DNA from: Uliginosibacterium aquaticum
Lineage (GTDB): Bacteria > Pseudomonadota > Gammaproteobacteria > Burkholderiales > Rhodocyclaceae
Assembly: GCF_012972705.2 (NCBI RefSeq)
Contig: NZ_JABCSC020000007.1
Coordinates: forward strand, 30,006-94,005
Direction of reading: 5' to 3'
Length of the DNA stretch: 64,000 nt
Part shown: positions 10,126 to 19,350 of the stretch, one piece after another
How positions within the stretch are numbered: the first letter of the stretch is position 1
Layout of the letters: the number at the start of each line of letters is the position of its first letter
Program-made: the position numbers and the translations under genes
Notes under the pieces: model-generated
The model's input: only the letters and a program-made list of their open reading frames with translations
Told to the model about the DNA's origin: nothing
Database searches by the model: none

Positions 10126-10569
10126 ATGGCTACAAGCCCGCTCAACCGTTTCATCGGACGCTCGGACGTCCTCGCCCGCCTGCAGGACCACGCCGCCCTC
10201 CTGCAGCGCCTGCAGCGCAAGCTCGACGCTGCCCTGCCGGCGGTATCGCGAGGAGCCGCGCAGGTGGCCAATTTCCAGGACGGCGAACTGATCCTGCACG
10301 TGGCCTCGCCCGTGATGGCCACCCGTCTCAAACTGGGGCTGGAAACCCTCAAGCATTCACTGCAGGTGGCCGGCGAGCCGATCCAGAGCATCAAGGTGAA
10401 AGTGCGGGCCAGCCCCTTTACGGGCAACGGGCGCGAAGAGGAAGTCATCGTGCGGCCGATTGGCGCCGACGGGCGGGCTGCGCTGCTGGGACTGGCTGAA
10501 GGCCTCAAGCCGGACGATCCGCTGGCGCGGGCCCTGAAGCGGATGATCGAGCGCAGCGCAAAGGGCTGA
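10126..10569 (+). CDS. DUF721 / DciA-like protein
   Basis: A 147-residue DUF721 protein, the family that includes DciA, a loader of the replicative helicase DnaB in many bacteria without DnaC. The KH-like core is visible as LQRKLDAALPAV, FQDGELILHVASPVMATRLK and LETLKHSL. The ATG at 10126 has GGGG about 9 bases upstream; ATG 10111 or TTG 10099 are alternatives. It is divergent from secA and convergent with the lpxC side, an arrangement that differs from the co-directional order common in betaproteobacteria. The DciA role is inferred from family and neighbourhood. Confidence 0.8.
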   Translation: MATSPLNRFIGRSDVLARLQDHAALLQRLQRKLDAALPAVSRGAAQVANFQDGELILHVASPVMATRLKLGLETLKHSLQVAGEPIQSIKVKVRASPFTGNGREEEVIVRPIGADGRAALLGLAEGLKPDDPLARALKRMIERSAKG

Positions 10570-10625
10570 TGCCTGAGCGCTTGAGCGGGGGCCAGCGGCC
10601 CGCGCGTTTCCAGTAGGAGCGGCCC

Positions 10626-10814
10626 TCAGACCAGCGGCGCGATCAGGCGTTCGAACACCAGCAGGACCAGGGTGACCAGCCCCACAACGAGTCCGTAGCG
10701 GAACAGATTCCAGGCCCAGCGGAAGAAGTGTGGCTGCCGCGTGAGCAGGCCCAGCGCGGCACACACACCGATGGCCAGAGCCAGTGCGAGGGCAACCAGG
10801 CGCAGGATCAGCAT
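10626..10814 (-). CDS. Small two-helix membrane protein downstream of lpxC
   Basis: A 62-residue protein with two hydrophobic segments, RLVALALALAIGVCAALGLL and GLVVGLVTLVLLVFERLIA, joined by an aromatic basic turn (TRQPHFFRWAWNLFRYG). It starts 7 bases after the lpxC stop on the same strand, so it is very likely co-transcribed. The start at 10814 is chosen because longer frames overlap lpxC in a low-complexity shadow. Function is unknown; the position suggests an inner-membrane protein tied to envelope synthesis, which is only inference. Confidence 0.68.
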   Translation of the reverse strand: MLILRLVALALALAIGVCAALGLLTRQPHFFRWAWNLFRYGLVVGLVTLVLLVFERLIAPLV

Positions 10815-10821
10815 GACCGCC

Positions 10822-11745
10822 TCAGGCAAAGGCCAGCTGGGTTTCGAGCTGGCCGCGCAGGGTTTCGGGCAGCTTTGCGTCATCTTCGAAAGTAACGATC
10901 TCCCAGGCTTCCTTATCCTCCAGCAGCACGCGCAGGATCTGGTTGTTGAGCGCATGGCCAGACTTGTTGGCCACGTAATGCGCGAGCAGCGGATGGCCGC
11001 ACAGGTAAAGATCGCCAATGGCGTCGAGCACCTTGTGCTTCACGAACTCATCCGCATAGCGCAGGCCGTCCGGATTGAGGATCTTGTATTCGTCCAGCAC
11101 GATGGCGTTATCGAGGCTGCCGCCCTGCGCCAGGCCCATGCCGATCAGCACCTCCAGATCCTGCACGAAACCGAAGGTGCGGGCCCGCGCTACGTCGCGC
11201 GAATAGCTCTGATTGGCAAAATCCACGGTCACTTCGGTGGCCGTGCCATCGATAGCCGGATGATTGAAGTGGATCGCAAAGGAGAGTTTGAAACCATCAT
11301 GTGGCAGCAGGCGCACGGATTTATCACCTTCCACATACTCCACCGGCTTCTTCACGCGCAGGAAACGCTTGGGAGCGTCTTGCAGCTCGAAGCCCACCGA
11401 CTGCAACAGGAACACGAAAGGCGCGGCGCTACCATCGAGAATCGGGATCTCGGGCGCATCGACGTCCACATAGCAGTTATCCACGCCCAGCCCGGCCAGG
11501 GCGGACATCAGGTGCTCTACGGTGCCGATCTTGGCGCCATCCTTCTGCAGACCGGAGCACATGCGCGTATCGACGACCGCGTAGGGATCGCAGAACAGAT
11601 CCACCGGTGGCGTCAGATCCACGCGACGAAACACGATACCGGTATCGGGGGCTGCGGGTCGCAGCGTCATTTCCACGCGCTTGCCGCCATGCAGGCCCAC
11701 GCCGGTTGCCTTGACCACTGCTTTTAGGGTTCTCTGTCTGATCAC
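10822..11745 (-). CDS. lpxC: UDP-3-O-acyl-N-acetylglucosamine deacetylase
   Basis: A 307-residue zinc deacetylase that commits UDP-acyl-GlcNAc to lipid A synthesis. It begins with the family [21 protein letters not shown]. Zinc ligands are visible in [18 protein letters not shown] (first His) and [18 protein letters not shown] (His and Asp). The catalytic His lies in KSGHALNNQ. Length is normal. It is transcribed divergently from the Memo-like gene and is followed by a small membrane protein. Confidence 0.98.
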   Translation of the reverse strand: MIRQRTLKAVVKATGVGLHGGKRVEMTLRPAAPDTGIVFRRVDLTPPVDLFCDPYAVVDTRMCSGLQKDGAKIGTVEHLMSALAGLGVDNCYVDVDAPEIPILDGSAAPFVFLLQSVGFELQDAPKRFLRVKKPVEYVEGDKSVRLLPHDGFKLSFAIHFNHPAIDGTATEVTVDFANQSYSRDVARARTFGFVQDLEVLIGMGLAQGGSLDNAIVLDEYKILNPDGLRYADEFVKHKVLDAIGDLYLCGHPLLAHYVANKSGHALNNQILRVLLEDKEAWEIVTFEDDAKLPETLRGQLETQLAFA

Positions 11746-11869
11746 GCCGCTATCCTGTTGTTCATATTGAATAATTCATGCGATTGTAACGGACAGCCGG
11801 GCAATTCAGCCCGGCCAGGTGGGGTTCCCGCTACCTATAATCAGGATAGCCTCTCACTCGCCCCTGCCC

Positions 11870-12685
11870 ATGGCCACCCAGCCCGTCCGCCCCGCCGCCG
11901 TTGCCGGTCTGTTCTACCCGGCCGATCCGCATACGCTGAGCGCGCAGTTGCACAGCCTGCTCGCACAAACCGAGCGGCCGTCCGCCCTGCAGCCGCCCAA
12001 GGCGCTGATCGTGCCGCATGCCGGCTACATGTACTCCGGCCCGATCGCCGCTAGCGCCTATGCCATGCTGGAAGCCTTGCGCGACATCATTCGCCGCGTG
12101 GTACTGGTGGGGCCCAGCCACCGCGTGGCCTTTGCCGGAGCCGCCCTGCCCGGCTGCGCCGCCTTCGCCACACCGCTCGGCAATGTGGAGATCGATAGCG
12201 AAGCCGTGTTCACGCTTGCTCAACGCCCTGGCGTGGTTTTCGATGACAGTGCCCACGCTCAGGAGCACGCGCTGGAAGTCCAGCTGCCCTTCCTGCAGAC
12301 CGTGCTGGAGCACTTTCGCATCCTGCCGCTGACCCTTGGCATGATCGAAGCCCAGCAGGTCGCCGAGCTGCTCGAAGCCGTGTGGGGCGGGCCGGAAACC
12401 CTGATCGTGGTGAGTTCTGACCTCTCCCACTACCACCCCTATGCCCAGGCCCAGGCCGACGACATGGACAGCATCGGCCAGATCCTCGAAGGCGAAGGGC
12501 CACTCAACCACGAGCAGGCTTGCGGCGCCACCGCGATCAATGCACTGAGCATCGCCGCCCGACGCCACGGCCTCTTGCCGCGCCTGCTTGATCTGCGCAA
12601 CTCGGGCGACACGGCAGGCGACCGCTCACGCGTGGTCGGCTACGCGGCCCTGAGTTTTTCGCCCGGCCAGCGCCGCACGCACTGA
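11870..12685 (+). CDS. AmmeMemoRadiSam system protein B (Memo family)
   Basis: A 271-residue member of the MEMO1 family, related to extradiol dioxygenase folds. The metal-site-like segments LIVPHAGYMYSGPIAASAY, LVGPSHRVAF and VVSSDLSHYHPY are all present. It opens with RPAAVAGLFYPADP, typical of the family. The first ATG after the promoter-like region, at 11870, is used; a 17-residue longer frame is unlikely. The AMMECR1-like gene follows after 6 bases and the radical SAM gene overlaps that one, giving a three-gene operon whose chemistry is still undefined. Confidence 0.93.
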   Translation: MATQPVRPAAVAGLFYPADPHTLSAQLHSLLAQTERPSALQPPKALIVPHAGYMYSGPIAASAYAMLEALRDIIRRVVLVGPSHRVAFAGAALPGCAAFATPLGNVEIDSEAVFTLAQRPGVVFDDSAHAQEHALEVQLPFLQTVLEHFRILPLTLGMIEAQQVAELLEAVWGGPETLIVVSSDLSHYHPYAQAQADDMDSIGQILEGEGPLNHEQACGATAINALSIAARRHGLLPRLLDLRNSGDTAGDRSRVVGYAALSFSPGQRRTH

Positions 12686-12691
12686 GTCGCC

Positions 12692-13246
12692 ATGACCACC
12701 GACGCCGCACTCGGCCCCCTCCTCCTTGCCCAGGCACGAGCGGCAATTGCCGGCACGCTGGGGCTGAAGGCGACCGAGCCCGGCGATCACCCGGCCCTGC
12801 ATGAGCTCGGTGCCAGCTTCGTCACCCTCACCCGCGAAGGGCAGCTGCGCGGCTGCATCGGTCAGCTCCAGCCGGTCAAGGCGCTCGGCGCGGACGTAGC
12901 CGACAACGCCCGCGCAGCGGCTTTTCGCGACCCTCGCTTCGCCCCGCTCACAGCCGAAGAATGGCCCGATCTGCAGATCGAGGTTTCGGTGCTGGGGCCG
13001 GTGAGCTTCGTGCACTGCCCCACCGAAGAAGATTGCCTGCGCCAGCTCACGCCTTTCGAAGACGGCGTGATCCTCGCCAGCGGCGCGCGGCGCGCCACCT
13101 TCCTGCCACAGGTCTGGGAGCAGTTGCCGGACCCGCAGGACTTCATCCGCCAGTTGCTGCAGAAAGCCGGCCTGCCGGTCGACCTGTGGCCCGCCGACAT
13201 GCAGGTCGGCCGCTACCACGTCGCCAAGTACAAGGAAGCCGGATGA
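12692..13246 (+). CDS. AmmeMemoRadiSam system protein A (AMMECR1 domain)
   Basis: A 184-residue AMMECR1-domain protein. The signature LRGCIGQLQPVKALGADVADNA is at residues 51-72, followed by AAAFRDPRFAPLTAEEW and the C-terminal LLQKAGLPVDLW block. The biochemical role of AMMECR1 proteins is not settled. The gene starts 6 bases after the Memo homologue, and its TGA overlaps the ATG of the radical SAM gene (ATGA), so the three are translationally linked. Confidence 0.93.
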   Translation: MTTDAALGPLLLAQARAAIAGTLGLKATEPGDHPALHELGASFVTLTREGQLRGCIGQLQPVKALGADVADNARAAAFRDPRFAPLTAEEWPDLQIEVSVLGPVSFVHCPTEEDCLRQLTPFEDGVILASGARRATFLPQVWEQLPDPQDFIRQLLQKAGLPVDLWPADMQVGRYHVAKYKEAG

Positions 13247-14316
13247 ATCACCCGGCGCGCTGGTGGCATCTGCTTGATGACGGCCGCCTCCAGTGCGACC
13301 TCTGCCCGCGCGACTGCCGCCTGCATGCCGGCCAGCGCGGCGCCTGCTTCGTGCGCGAGCGGGTCGACAACGAGATGGTACTCAGCACCTACGGCCGCAG
13401 CTCCGGCTTCTGCCTGGACCCGATCGAGAAGAAACCGCTCAACCACTTTCTGCCGGGCAGCTCAATCCTTTCCTTCGGCACCGCCGGCTGTAACCTCGCC
13501 TGCAAGTTCTGCCAGAACTGGGACATCTCCAAATCCCGCGACATGGACCGGCTGATGGATCAAGCCAGCCCGCTCACCATCGCCCGCGCCGCGCGCAAGA
13601 TCGGCGCGGCCAGCGTGGCCTTCACCTACAACGACCCGGTGATTTTCGCCGAATACGCCATCGACATCGCCACCGAATGTCATGTCGAGAATGTGCGCAC
13701 GGTGGCCGTCACCGCCGGCTACATCCACCCCGAGCCGCGACGCGAATTCTTCGCCGTGATGGATGCCGCCAACGTCGACCTGAAAGGTTTCACGGAGGAT
13801 TTCTATGTGAAGCTCTGCGGTGCGCACCTCGCCCCGGTGCTCGACACCCTGCAGTGGATCAAGCATGACAGTCGCACCTGGCTGGAGATCACCACCCTGC
13901 TGATTCCCGGCGCCAACGATGGCGACGCCGAAATTAAGGCACTGAGCGACTGGGTCTGCCGCGAACTGGGCCCCGAAGTACCGCTGCACTTCACCGCCTT
14001 CCACCCCGACTACAAGCTCACCGACCGCCCCCCTACGCCACTCGCCAGCGTGCAGCGGGCGCGCCGCATCGCACTGGATGCCGGGTTGCGCCACGTCTAC
14101 ACCGGCAACGTGCATGACCCTGACGGCGCCACCACCCATTGCGCGCACTGCGGCACAATCCTGATCGAGCGCGAAGGCTATGCCATCCGCCATTACCACC
14201 TCAGCCCGACAGGCTGCTGCCCCGCCTGTGGTCAGCCACTCGCCGGGCATTTCGCAGCGCAGGCCGGACATTTCGGCAACCGGCGTATTCCGATCCAGCT
14301 TGCCGGCAAAGGATGA
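13243..14316 (+). CDS. AmmeMemoRadiSam system radical SAM enzyme
   Basis: A 357-residue radical SAM protein of the PflA-like branch. An N-terminal four-cysteine pattern (CDLCPRDCRL and GACFVR) precedes the SAM cluster motif CNLACKFC (CX3CX2C) at about residues 83-90. A C-terminal zinc-ribbon-like domain shows CAHCGTI and CCPACGQPLAG. The substrate is unknown. ATG at 13243 overlaps the stop of the AMMECR1 gene. Its stop lies one base before the start of the hydrolase-like gene, so four genes may share one transcript. Confidence 0.94.
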   Translation: MNHPARWWHLLDDGRLQCDLCPRDCRLHAGQRGACFVRERVDNEMVLSTYGRSSGFCLDPIEKKPLNHFLPGSSILSFGTAGCNLACKFCQNWDISKSRDMDRLMDQASPLTIARAARKIGAASVAFTYNDPVIFAEYAIDIATECHVENVRTVAVTAGYIHPEPRREFFAVMDAANVDLKGFTEDFYVKLCGAHLAPVLDTLQWIKHDSRTWLEITTLLIPGANDGDAEIKALSDWVCRELGPEVPLHFTAFHPDYKLTDRPPTPLASVQRARRIALDAGLRHVYTGNVHDPDGATTHCAHCGTILIEREGYAIRHYHLSPTGCCPACGQPLAGHFAAQAGHFGNRRIPIQLAGKG

Positions 14317-14317
14317 A

Positions 14318-14971
14318 ATGACAAGCCCCCATGAATTACGTATCCAGACTGGCAAGGTCTGGCTCGATGCCCTCCACGCCAGCCCCGCACAGCCGCGCGG
14401 CCTGATTCTCTGTGCCCTGCCGCACATTGCACAGTTGCGCGATTCACGCGACAGCCACGCCGCCGGCTTCCTGCATGAAGCCGGTTTCGCCACCCTGCTG
14501 GTCAGCCTGCTCACCCCCTACGAAGCCCAGCACGATTCCGACGCGCATTACGACATTGCCCTGCTCGACCAACGCATCGCCGCCCTGCTCGAATGGATCG
14601 CTCACCAGCCAAGTCTGCAAGGCCTGCCACTAGGCGTACTGGCGAGCGACAGCGTGCTCGGCGCCTGCATCCGCCAGTTCGCGCGCGAGCCCGGCGATGT
14701 GAGCGCACTGGTCAGCCGCGCCGGGCGCCCGGAACTTGCCGGCGCCGCCCCGCTGCGCAGCCTGCAAGTACCACTGATGATGATCGTGCCCGAAGCCGCC
14801 AGCGAACTCGTAGCCCCCAGCCAACAGGCCTGGAAACTGCTCGGCGGCGAAAAACTCTGGCATACCGTTCCCGGCGCCAGCGCCAGCCTGATCGAGCCGG
14901 GAAGCCTGGAGAACGCCAGCCGTGCTGCCTGCGCATGGTTCCTGCGGCACATGCCAGCCGCAGAGCGCTGA
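14318..14971 (+). CDS. Dienelactone-hydrolase-like alpha/beta hydrolase
   Basis: A 217-residue protein of the alpha/beta hydrolase type. The early strand-turn block GLILCALPHIAQLRDSRDSH, the possible nucleophile region LGVLASDSVLGACI, and ALVSRAGRPELAGAAPLRSL followed by VPLMMIVPE match betaproteobacterial dienelactone-hydrolase-like proteins. The nucleophile motif is not a clean GxSxG, so activity is uncertain. The start lies 1 base after the radical SAM stop, which suggests co-transcription with the AmmeMemoRadiSam genes. No substrate can be named. Confidence 0.72.
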   Translation: MTSPHELRIQTGKVWLDALHASPAQPRGLILCALPHIAQLRDSRDSHAAGFLHEAGFATLLVSLLTPYEAQHDSDAHYDIALLDQRIAALLEWIAHQPSLQGLPLGVLASDSVLGACIRQFAREPGDVSALVSRAGRPELAGAAPLRSLQVPLMMIVPEAASELVAPSQQAWKLLGGEKLWHTVPGASASLIEPGSLENASRAACAWFLRHMPAAER

Positions 14972-15053
14972 AACCAGCTTGACCCGCCTGCATTGGCACC
15001 GGAAACACGGCACTGCTATCCTGCCCGCGAACCCGTTTTCGCTGGAGCACGCC

Positions 15054-16160
15054 ATGAATCCTGATCGCCGCCAATTTCTCACCCGCAGCAGCCTCGCCTT
15101 CGCCGCCCTCGGCCTCGGCGCCTGTGCCAGCGCCCCCGCCAAGCCCAAGGACGGGCCGGACAGCGTGGTCGACGCCACATTCACTGGCAAGGCCGGCAGC
15201 CTCATCAATGGCCGCCCCACCTACCAGACCGTGCAGCAAGCGCTCGATGCCGCGCCGGTCTTCGGTGACTGGTGGGTCCAGCTCAAGCCCGGACGCTACG
15301 TCGAGAAGATCACCGTCATGAAGAGCGGCCTGCGCCTCACCGGTGAAGACCGCGAGCGCTGCGTGCTGAGCTTCGATGCCTACGCCGGCCAGGTCAAACC
15401 CACCGGCGGCTTCTGGGGCACAGATGGCAGCGCCACACTGACGATCCGTGGCACAGACTTCAGCGCCGAAAGCCTCACCATCGAAAACAGCTTCGACTAC
15501 CTCGGCAACATGGCGCGAGACCGCAACGGCCCCGACTTCATCCGGGGCAGTCAGGCTCTCGCCGTCTACATCGGCGGCCAGGCCGACCGCTGCAGCTTCC
15601 GCAACGTCAGCCTGCTGGGCTATCAGGACACGCTCTGCCCCCACGTCGGCCGCAGCTACTTCGAGCGCTGCCTGATCGCTGGCAACGTCGACTTCATCTT
15701 CGGTGGCGGCCAGGCCTGGTTCGAAGAATGCGAGCTGCGCGCCCGCCCGGCTGGCTATGCCACCACCAAGGCGGGCTACCTCACTGCGCCGAGCACCCAC
15801 GTAAGCGAAAAATACGGCTTCGTCTTCAATCGCTGCCGCTTGAGCCGCGAGGCCGGTGTGGCGAACGCCAGCGTCGCCCTGGGCCGCCCCTGGCACCCGA
15901 ATGGCGCGGCGGACGCCATCGGCCAGTCCGTCTTCCTCGAATGCTGGATGGATGCCCACATCACCGCCGAGGGCTGGGACTCGATGAGTTCCACCACCAA
16001 GACCGGCGAACGCGTCACCTACACCCCCGAGCAATCGCGCTTCTTTGAATACAAGAGCAGCGGCCCGGGCGCAGCCATCAACGCCAGGCGCCGCCAGCTT
16101 GCCGAAACACAACTGACAGATTTCAGCCGGGACAAGCTGCTGGGTAGTTGGCACCCCTGA
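15054..16160 (+). CDS. Pectin methylesterase (CE8), predicted lipoprotein
   Basis: A 368-residue carbohydrate esterase family 8 enzyme that removes methyl groups from homogalacturonan. The beta-helix active-site motifs are intact: GYQDTL (acid), AGNVDFIFG (nucleophile Asp) and LGRPW (Arg). The N terminus MNPDRRQFLTRSSLAFAALG combines a twin-arginine-like motif with a lipobox ending at Cys24, so it is probably exported by Tat and lipidated. It lies within 20 kb of two pectate lyases, a GntR regulator and a TRAP transporter, consistent with pectin use. A strong hairpin follows the stop. Confidence 0.93.
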   Translation: MNPDRRQFLTRSSLAFAALGLGACASAPAKPKDGPDSVVDATFTGKAGSLINGRPTYQTVQQALDAAPVFGDWWVQLKPGRYVEKITVMKSGLRLTGEDRERCVLSFDAYAGQVKPTGGFWGTDGSATLTIRGTDFSAESLTIENSFDYLGNMARDRNGPDFIRGSQALAVYIGGQADRCSFRNVSLLGYQDTLCPHVGRSYFERCLIAGNVDFIFGGGQAWFEECELRARPAGYATTKAGYLTAPSTHVSEKYGFVFNRCRLSREAGVANASVALGRPWHPNGAADAIGQSVFLECWMDAHITAEGWDSMSSTTKTGERVTYTPEQSRFFEYKSSGPGAAINARRRQLAETQLTDFSRDKLLGSWHP

Positions 16161-16167
16161 GCAGTCC

Positions 16168-16195
16168 GCCGGATGCGTGCGTCAACGCATCCGGC
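16168..16195. terminator. Hairpin after pectinesterase
   Basis: GCCGGATGCGT (16168-16178) pairs perfectly with ACGCATCCGGC (16185-16195) around a 6-base loop. No T-run follows, so it may be a terminator lacking a U-tract or an mRNA 3'-end stabiliser. Confidence 0.6.
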
Positions 16196-16253
16196 GCGTT
16201 AGCTAGAATGCGCGTCGTCATAAAAAACAAGACCGAACACAAAAGGGGGAAAC

Positions 16254-17684
16254 ATGAAAGGAACAGCACTGTTGCGCGCCCTGAGCGCCGCAGCCGGCCT
16301 GCTGACGCTGGGTACAGCACATGCCATGCTGAGCTTCACCCAGAAAAACGAGGTATTGATGGTGCAAGGCAAGGCCGAAACTGGCGATGCCGACCGGCTG
16401 CAGGCCGCGCTCACGCCGGGCATCACCACGCTGGTCCTGCGCTCCCCCGATGGCAACAACTGGCAGGTGGCCTCGGCGCTGGCCGAGAAGGTCGAGAAGG
16501 CCAAACTCACCACGGTTGCCCACGGCAGTTGCGAAACTTTCACATGCGCCATGATGTTCCTCGCCGGGCAGCGGCGCATGTTCAGCGGCGCAGGCCGCCC
16601 CGAGATGCATTACGTCTCCCTGTTGTTCGGCGACACCACCTACCGCCAGACCGAAGACCAGACCGCAATGAGCCGGGTCGTCAGCTGGTGGGAAGATCAC
16701 ACCGCGCTCTCCGGTAAGGATCTGCTGATTCATCGCGACTCAATTTTCTCAACCAACATGGACGGCATGTACGACCGCAAGGTGTTCTTCGCGCCGGGGG
16801 CACAACATTCGCTCGGCGCCGTCCTGCACTGTTCGGGAGAGCGCGCCAAGAAGCTCGGTCGCTATCAGTACCTGAGTGACTGCATGACAGCACCCGGCTC
16901 TGCCCTGCAAAAGAAGATCATCACCACCGAAGAACTCTTCACCCACGAAGCCCTTACCGAGCGCGCCGACATCACGCCTCCGCCGGCCACGCAGATCGCC
17001 GGGCTCGACAGCACACCAATCGCTCCGCTGAGCGAAAAGTGCATTGAGGCTTACAAGCTTTTCCTCAAGCAGGACTCCCCGCGCGCCTTCGTGGTCGGAG
17101 CGGACCAGTCCTGCAAATGGGCCAATGCTCAGGTTGCCCGCCCCTATGAAGTCGCCCTCTATGCCTGCCGCAACGCAAAGATCGGCGAATGTCGCTTCTA
17201 CGCGATTGATGACAAGGTCGTCTTCGTTCCCTTCGATCAGGCTGCGCCCGTCATTGCCGCCGTGCCAGCTGCTGTCAGCAAGGTTGCCAGCTCAGCCACC
17301 AGCAGCGGTGTGCCGCCCTACTTCACCCCCACCCTCAAGCCCGAGCACGTCACGCTGAGCCTGGCCCGCGATTACAGCAAGGATGCAGGCCTGCAGGGCA
17401 TCGCCGACCAGTTCACGCTGGAAGGCAAGGTCGTGCTCTTTGCCAACATCTCGTGGGAACCTGCAGACTGGGCACCTGGCCTGCAGCACATCGAAGTCAA
17501 ATGGTTCAAGGGCAACCAGCTGATTCGCACCCAGCGCAACACAAAGGTTGAGTACAAGCGCTCGCCCGGTACTTTCTGGGCCACACAAACCACTGTCGGA
17601 CTGGGCGAAGGCCAGTGGCGCGCCGAGTTCCACGCCAACGGAGTGTTACTCGGCAGCAAAACCTTCACGATCAGCTCCAACTGA
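16254..17684 (+). CDS. Exported protein with degenerate ClpP-like domain
   Basis: A 476-residue protein with an N-terminal signal peptide (LLRALSAAAGLLTLGTAHA). Residues about 25-190 resemble periplasmic ClpP/crotonase-like proteins: a strand-rich start, DGNNWQVASALAEKV, then a VAHGSCETFTCAMMFLAGQR block where relatives usually carry an SAC-type serine site. Here that Ser is not evident, so peptidase activity is doubtful. Residues about 275-330 form a Cys-containing domain (ALYACRNAKIGECRFYAIDD). The last about 120 residues look beta-rich and Ig-like. It lies between pectinesterase and aat, with its own terminator. The function is unknown. Confidence 0.65.
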   Translation: MKGTALLRALSAAAGLLTLGTAHAMLSFTQKNEVLMVQGKAETGDADRLQAALTPGITTLVLRSPDGNNWQVASALAEKVEKAKLTTVAHGSCETFTCAMMFLAGQRRMFSGAGRPEMHYVSLLFGDTTYRQTEDQTAMSRVVSWWEDHTALSGKDLLIHRDSIFSTNMDGMYDRKVFFAPGAQHSLGAVLHCSGERAKKLGRYQYLSDCMTAPGSALQKKIITTEELFTHEALTERADITPPPATQIAGLDSTPIAPLSEKCIEAYKLFLKQDSPRAFVVGADQSCKWANAQVARPYEVALYACRNAKIGECRFYAIDDKVVFVPFDQAAPVIAAVPAAVSKVASSATSSGVPPYFTPTLKPEHVTLSLARDYSKDAGLQGIADQFTLEGKVVLFANISWEPADWAPGLQHIEVKWFKGNQLIRTQRNTKVEYKRSPGTFWATQTTVGLGEGQWRAEFHANGVLLGSKTFTISSN

Positions 17685-17704
17685 TCGCATTGACGCACGC
17701 CGTT

Positions 17705-17740
17705 CAGGGGCGGTTCTTCTGCAGAAGGCCGCCCCTGTTC
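17705..17740 (+). terminator. Intrinsic terminator-like hairpin
   Basis: CAGGGGCGG (17705-17713) pairs with CCGCCCCTG (17729-17737), with extra internal pairing (TTCT/AGAA), followed by a short TTC. It lies 20 bases after the exported-protein stop. Confidence 0.7.
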
Positions 17741-17783
17741 ATTCATGCCCTAGAATGGACGCAAGCCCGCCAGACCAAGCCGC

Positions 17784-18494
17784 ATGATCCCCTGCCTCAA
17801 CCCCGAGCATCCGCCAGCCTTCCCCCCGGTGACCCGCGCCCTGCGCGACCCGGCCGGCCTGCTCGCGGCCGGCGGGCTTCTGGAGCCGGAATGGATCCTC
17901 GCCGCCTACCGCGCGGGCATTTTTCCGTGGTTCTCGGAAGGAGACCCGATCCTGTGGTGGAGCCCGGATCCACGCATGGTGCTGCGTCCCGGCGAAGAGC
18001 GCATCAGCGCTTCACTCCGGAAAACCCTGCGCCGCGGCCACTACGAAGTACGCTGTGACACGGCCTTCCGCCAAGTGATCGACGCCTGCGCAGCGCCGCG
18101 CAGCTATGCCGACGGCACCTGGATCGTGGCGGACATGCAGGAAGCCTATTGCCACCTCCATGAACTGGGCTGGGCGCACAGCGTGGAAACCTGGATCGAT
18201 GGCGAACTCGTCGGCGGGCTCTATGGTGTAGCCATGGGGCGGGTATTCTGCGGCGAATCGATGTTTCACCGCGCCACTGACGCCTCCAAGATCGCCTTCG
18301 CCCATCTTGCCCGCCTGCTTGCACGGGAAGGATTTGCAATCCTGGATTGCCAGATGAACACCACTCATCTAGCCTCGCTGGGAGCCGCCGAGATTCCGCG
18401 CCATGCCTATGTGGCTGGCCTCAAGGAATGGACCCGCGATGCCGTTCCCGGCACATGGCCCGCTGATTTTGCGCAGGCCGACTGGAGGAGCTGA
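17784..18494 (+). CDS. aat: Leucyl/phenylalanyl-tRNA--protein transferase
   Basis: A 236-residue L/F-transferase that adds Leu or Phe from tRNA to N-terminal Lys or Arg, marking proteins for ClpAP (N-end rule). Family blocks are [52 protein letters not shown] and [22 protein letters not shown]. Length is normal. The TGA overlaps the ATG of the arginyltransferase gene (TGATG), giving a translationally coupled N-end-rule pair. Confidence 0.97.
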   Translation: MIPCLNPEHPPAFPPVTRALRDPAGLLAAGGLLEPEWILAAYRAGIFPWFSEGDPILWWSPDPRMVLRPGEERISASLRKTLRRGHYEVRCDTAFRQVIDACAAPRSYADGTWIVADMQEAYCHLHELGWAHSVETWIDGELVGGLYGVAMGRVFCGESMFHRATDASKIAFAHLARLLAREGFAILDCQMNTTHLASLGAAEIPRHAYVAGLKEWTRDAVPGTWPADFAQADWRS

Positions 18495-19240
18495 TGTCCC
18501 AGTTGCAGGATCTGCCTTACGCCCTGCTGCAGTTCTACGCCACGGCGCCCTATGAATGCTCCTATCTGCCAGAGCGTCAGGCGCGCTCGCAGGTCGCCAC
18601 GCCGGCCCACATGGTCGACACCCAGCTCTACAGCCAGCTCGTACGCGATGGTTTCCGCCGCAGCGGCATCTACACCTACCGCCCCTGGTGCGATGCCTGC
18701 CGCGCCTGCGTGCCGGTGCGCCTGCCCGTTGCCGAGTTCACACCCAACCGCAGCCAGCGTCGCGCCTGGGCACAGCATCAGAATCTTGAGGCGCGTGAGG
18801 CCGAGCTGCGTTTCTCGGAAGAGCACTTCGACCTCTACCGCCGCTACCAGCATGCCCGCCATGAAGGCGGCGGCATGGATCAGGATGATCGCGAGCAATA
18901 CGCCCATTTCATGCTCGAAAGCCAGGTCGACACGCGCCTGATCGAGTTCCGCGAAAACGGGGTATTGCGCATGGTGAGCCTGATTGACTGCCTCAGTGAC
19001 GGCCTCTCCAGCGTTTACACCTTCTACGACACCGAAGTGCCGGGCGCCTCTTACGGCAGTTTCGGCATCCTGTGGCAGATCGCCAGCTGCCACAGCATCG
19101 GCCGCCCCTACCTGTATCTGGGTTACTGGATTCGCGACAGTCGCAAGATGAGTTACAAGCAAAAGTTCCGCCCCCTCGAAGGCCGCGTGGGCGGACAGTG
19201 GCGACGCCTCGAGGAAAGCGACTTCAGTCAGCTTGGCTAA
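18494..19240 (+). CDS. bpt: Aspartate/glutamate leucyltransferase (Bpt; arginyltransferase family)
   Basis: A 248-residue ATE-family aminoacyl-tRNA transferase. In bacteria of this type the family member Bpt adds leucine to N-terminal Asp or Glu. The N-terminal [14 protein letters not shown] block and the Cys pair in [15 protein letters not shown] are visible, as are the C-terminal [20 protein letters not shown] signature and FRPLEG. It is coupled to aat by a TGATG overlap. The Bpt rather than eukaryotic-type Ate assignment follows from the proteobacterial context. Confidence 0.93.
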   Translation: MSQLQDLPYALLQFYATAPYECSYLPERQARSQVATPAHMVDTQLYSQLVRDGFRRSGIYTYRPWCDACRACVPVRLPVAEFTPNRSQRRAWAQHQNLEAREAELRFSEEHFDLYRRYQHARHEGGGMDQDDREQYAHFMLESQVDTRLIEFRENGVLRMVSLIDCLSDGLSSVYTFYDTEVPGASYGSFGILWQIASCHSIGRPYLYLGYWIRDSRKMSYKQKFRPLEGRVGGQWRRLEESDFSQLG

Positions 19241-19336
19241 AACGCCGACAAACGCTTGCGAAGCGACCCGGCTTGTTCAGTAGTTGCCTGACAAGCATTC
19301 CAGGGCATGCACAATCAAGGTTTATACGTAAGAAGT

Positions 19337-19350
19337 TGTCTTACCAGACA
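19337..19350. promoter_or_regulatory. Candidate GntR operator palindrome
   Basis: TGTCT-TACC-AGACA is a perfect 5-bp inverted repeat with a 4-base spacer, 150 bases before the GntR/FCD gene. Size and spacing suit FadR-subfamily GntR sites, so autoregulation is possible. No second copy was found before dctP. Confidence 0.4.

Noticed and set aside
14712..16154. Minus-strand frame of 480 codons opposite pectinesterase
   Set aside because: Pectinesterase motifs on the plus strand are complete; the minus frame is compositionally a shadow.
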